Shown: piece after piece, positions 61,350-64,000 of the stretch
Layout: each line of letters opens with the position of its first letter
How positions within the stretch are numbered: position 1 is the stretch's first letter
Assembly: GCF_964019625.1 (NCBI RefSeq)
Contig: NZ_OZ026458.1
Coordinates: forward strand, 620,001 to 684,000
DNA from: Spiroplasma endosymbiont of Diplazon laetatorius
GTDB lineage: Bacteria > Bacillota_I > Bacilli_A > Mycoplasmatales > Mycoplasmataceae
Length of the DNA: 64,000 nucleotides
Direction: 5' to 3'
The notes under the pieces: model-generated
What the model saw: the letters and a program-made list of their open reading frames with translations, nothing else
Told to the model about the DNA's origin: nothing
Database searches by the model: none
Translations under genes and position numbers: made by a program

Positions 61350-63379
61350 TAAATTACCTCAACTTTCTTTTCAAAGAAATTAGAGTATGCAATATCATGA
61401 TCACACATTACAATTAAACTATTTCGTTTATAATTCATAAAAGCTTTAAATAAATAATAGGCAGTATGTTTATCAACATTACTTAGCGGTTCATCAATTA
61501 GATATAGGTCTTTTTCTGTAAAAAATAGACTTATAAAATTTATTATTTGTCTTTGACCCTTACTTAAGTTAGAACCATTATCAATTAAGTTTTTTTCTAA
61601 AGCAATATTATTTCTTTCTAAAATTTCTAGTAAATGTAAATCTTCTAACAATTTAAAATCAACTTTATTTTTAAATTGTTGAATATTTTGTCATACTGTT
61701 CCATTAAATAAATAATCATATTGACCTAAATATATGATTTTGTTTTTAAATGTATTTTCTTCTATTTCTTTTAATTCAGATTTATCGTTTATTAATATTT
61801 GACCTTCATAACTTTTAAAGTGACCAGAAAGTATTTTTAACAATGTTGTTTTACCACTTCCACTCTTACCATGGATAAAAGTATTTTTGTCCACCATGAA
61901 ATTAAAATCTTTTAAAAGACAATTATCACTTTTATATTTATATAAACTTTTTATCTCAATTTTTTTAATTGAGTCTATTTTAATTTGCTCTACATCAGTT
62001 TCTTTGTCTTGTATAAAAATAAAATTTAATGATTTATCAGCTATAAATATTTCTTGTAAATCTAAAATGAAATTCGTTACATTAGAAAAGAAAATATTTA
62101 TATAACTACTTACTGATGTATAAAACAATAAGTCAGGCATAGTAAATTTGTTTTTATTTATATATATTACAGATATGTAAAATATTAAATAGAAAAACAT
62201 TTTGTTTAATGTTGAAAATACAAAGTTAGATTTATTATCTAAATCAAATATATTTTTACTTTCTTTGATTGTAGATTCAAAGTTTTTATAACTACCAGAC
62301 TTTATTTCATTTTCAATATTTTTAAATTTAATTTCTTCAAAACCATCAATCATTTCTCTATAACTTAAGGAAAACTCTATTATTTTTCTTTCTCTTTTTA
62401 ATTTAAACTCTTTCATTAAATAAAATAATCCAATAGATAATGTTATACAAATTAAATTTTGTATCAGAACCAAAGTTAATATAAATGGAGATATTATTAT
62501 TAAAAACAATGAAGACATTAAAAATAAAATGAAACCCAAAGGTAAGCTAATAAATGTTTGAGTTATAAACTCAGATAAAATATTTATATATGTTAGTTTT
62601 TTGACTCACTCCTCTTTAGAAGAAGAGTTAAATTTTTCTATATCTAAATTTAATAATTTATTTTTATAAAACATATAAATATTTTTACTTATTTTATTTT
62701 TTATTCTATATATTATTTTATTAATAAAATACGATACCGTTATTTGAACAAAGAATAAAAAAATAAAAACTAAAAATATAGTTCGCATAGTTTTTGAATC
62801 ATTTATGTTTATATTTTTCATATAAATTTTTATAAAGTTATTGCTAATCAAAATTAAAATATTAATTAAAAAAGAAACACAAAAAATTAAAGTAACTTCT
62901 TTTTTGAAAACTTTGATAAAGTTAAATCAATTCAAAATATTTTTATTCTTGAACTTTATTTTTTCAAAAGATCTAGTTATAGAAAGATAACCCTGATATA
63001 TTTTTTCAATATCTTTTAAATCAACTCAGTGCAAATCATTTTTATTAGGATCTGCTATCAATAACATATCTTTTTTTCTTTTATAAGCGATTATAAAATG
63101 TTCTAGATTATTTTCATTAACAGCACTTAAAACTATTGGATTTGTTATTTCTAAATCAGTTAATTCTTGAAAGCTGCAAGCATAAGAAATAAATTCAACT
63201 TTATAGTTATTTAATAAATTTTCTATTTCATAAAAATTCAACATATCATCATTTAAAGAGTTTTCAAACTTTATTTCTTCAATACCAAAATTTTTATTAT
63301 GATAATAATTTATTAACATTGTTGAAACAGCAATACCACAATCATTTTCACCTTTTTGTTTCACAAACTTATAAGTCAT
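61349..63379 (-). CDS. peptidase-containing ABC exporter (bacteriocin type)
   Basis: 676 aa in one frame through TGA codons. Start ATG 63377-63379 follows GGGTGACAATA. Residues 1-125 are a C39 peptidase: QKGENDCGIAV with Cys14, LEHFIIAY with His94, and LIADPN with Asp110. A six-helix transmembrane domain follows (about 145-440), then the ATPase: Walker A GKSGSGKTT, signature NLSKGQRQII, Walker B LYLIDEPLS and switch CDHD. Such exporters cut double-glycine leaders while exporting peptides. No obvious leader-peptide gene was seen nearby. Confidence 0.85.
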
Positions 63380-63406
63380 TATTGTCACCCAAAATAATAA
63401 TCGCCA

Positions 63407-63436
63407 CAAAAAAAAGTTAAATTAAAATTTAACTGC
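63407..63436 (-). terminator. hairpin terminator after rimP
   Basis: AGTTAAAT-TAAA-ATTTAACT with a T run (minus strand), overlapping the rimP stop. Confidence 0.7.
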
Positions 63437-63907
63437 GAATCTAATAAATTCGATATCGTCTCATTTCAATTTAACTTTTTTAGGTCTTCCTTTAATAAAG
63501 AAGTTGAATATAAATTCTTCTCCACTTATTTCAGTTAAGTTTCCTGAAAATTCATTAAATGTTTCAATTGGTTGTTTTACTTTCAAGAAGAAGTAACTAC
63601 CTTTATTATTTTTTAAAACTTCTTGAGTCTTTACAACTCTTTCAGCTCCTGCACTTGCAACTTCAAGAATATAAGGTTCTTTAAGTTCTTCTATTCCATC
63701 TAGAAAAGCCGATACTTCTTCATTTGCCCTTATAAGCAAATCAAAGTCCATATTCTTTTTAGTTACATCTTTGTTTTCAACCAGCACTTGTAGTACAGTT
63801 GATTCAAAATCATTTACTATATTTAATTCATATAGTAAAAAATCACACCCAATAAGAATATCTTTTATATTATCTGAATACTTGCTTTTAACAATTTCTA
63901 ATGACAT
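63422..63907 (-). CDS. rimP: ribosome maturation factor RimP
   Basis: 161 aa. ILIGCDFLLYELNIV, VLQVLVEN, the acidic motif NEEVSAFLD and ILEVASAGAERVVKT correspond to RimP, which aids 30S assembly. In most Firmicutes and Mollicutes nusA follows; here a terminator and the peptide exporter come next, so the usual rimP-nusA link is broken or the gene moved. The last 93 nt of the window hold its promoter region only. Confidence 0.85.
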
Positions 63908-64000
63908 AGCTACCTCTTTTATAGAATAATTTTATATCATTTTAACTAGATAAATAAAAAAAGATAATGATTTTCATTTAGAAATTAAATGAAAGTTGTT

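Overview
The window reads as chromosome of a Spiroplasma-like mollicute. It is very AT-rich, and TGA must be read as tryptophan (genetic code 4): dnaG, rpoD, glyS, era, nadD, the MORC ATPase and dozens of other genes are only intact if in-frame TGA is Trp. Lipoprotein signal peptides of the MKKLL...(V)(A/S)C type, Spiroplasma plectrovirus (SpV1-like) genes and a TGA-rich MobL-type relaxase remnant point to Spiroplasma. Almost everything lies on the minus strand. I saw no tRNA, rRNA or CRISPR array.

Left third (1-21000), accessory. A SIR2/HerA-type defence pair runs off the left edge (1-1508) behind a DUF2130 protein. Next come a secreted protein with its own ABC transporter (3262-6255), an AlaRS-like tRNA-editing protein (6347-7639) divergent from an orphan Sau3AI/MutH-type restriction endonuclease (7790-9124), a tandem-repeat lipoprotein (9182-10063), a SemiSWEET-like protein with a coiled-coil tail, and a partly decayed plectrovirus (about 11.4-16.3 kb and 17.8-18.8 kb) that brackets an intact rmuC. 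A broken relaxase and a broken Ser/Thr kinase follow (20.1-21.8 kb), with a roughly 115-bp module also found at 11.85 kb.

Middle (21954-33935), a defence/modification island. Five tightly spaced genes form one cassette: C5-cytosine methyltransferase, HNH protein, MORC/MutL-like GHKL ATPase, Z1-domain helicase-like ATPase, second HNH protein. Just beyond are a ROK-family protein, a small-molecule methyltransferase and a second C5-methyltransferase homologue whose catalytic Pro-Cys motif and other signature residues are gone although the frame is intact. A GNAT/PUA-like gene with an in-frame TAA, an ASCH-domain gene and a 33-residue Cys-rich peptide close the island.

Right half (33989-64000), mainly housekeeping: mtnN, nadD-yqeK fusion, HAD phosphatase, a large unknown protein, a zinc-ribbon protein behind a structured leader, a repeat-containing surface protein and its small paralogue, a 754-aa lipoprotein, ispH (plus strand), the nif3-trmK-rpoD-dnaG-glyS-recO-era cluster (transcribed era to nif3), multi-pass membrane proteins, two paralogous unknown proteins, cdd, dgkA, ybeY, a peptidase-containing ABC exporter and rimP.

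Coordinates were worked out by hand by rejoining frames across TGA codons. Starts were chosen by Shine-Dalgarno sequences where visible. Functional calls rest on motif recognition, not on database searches.
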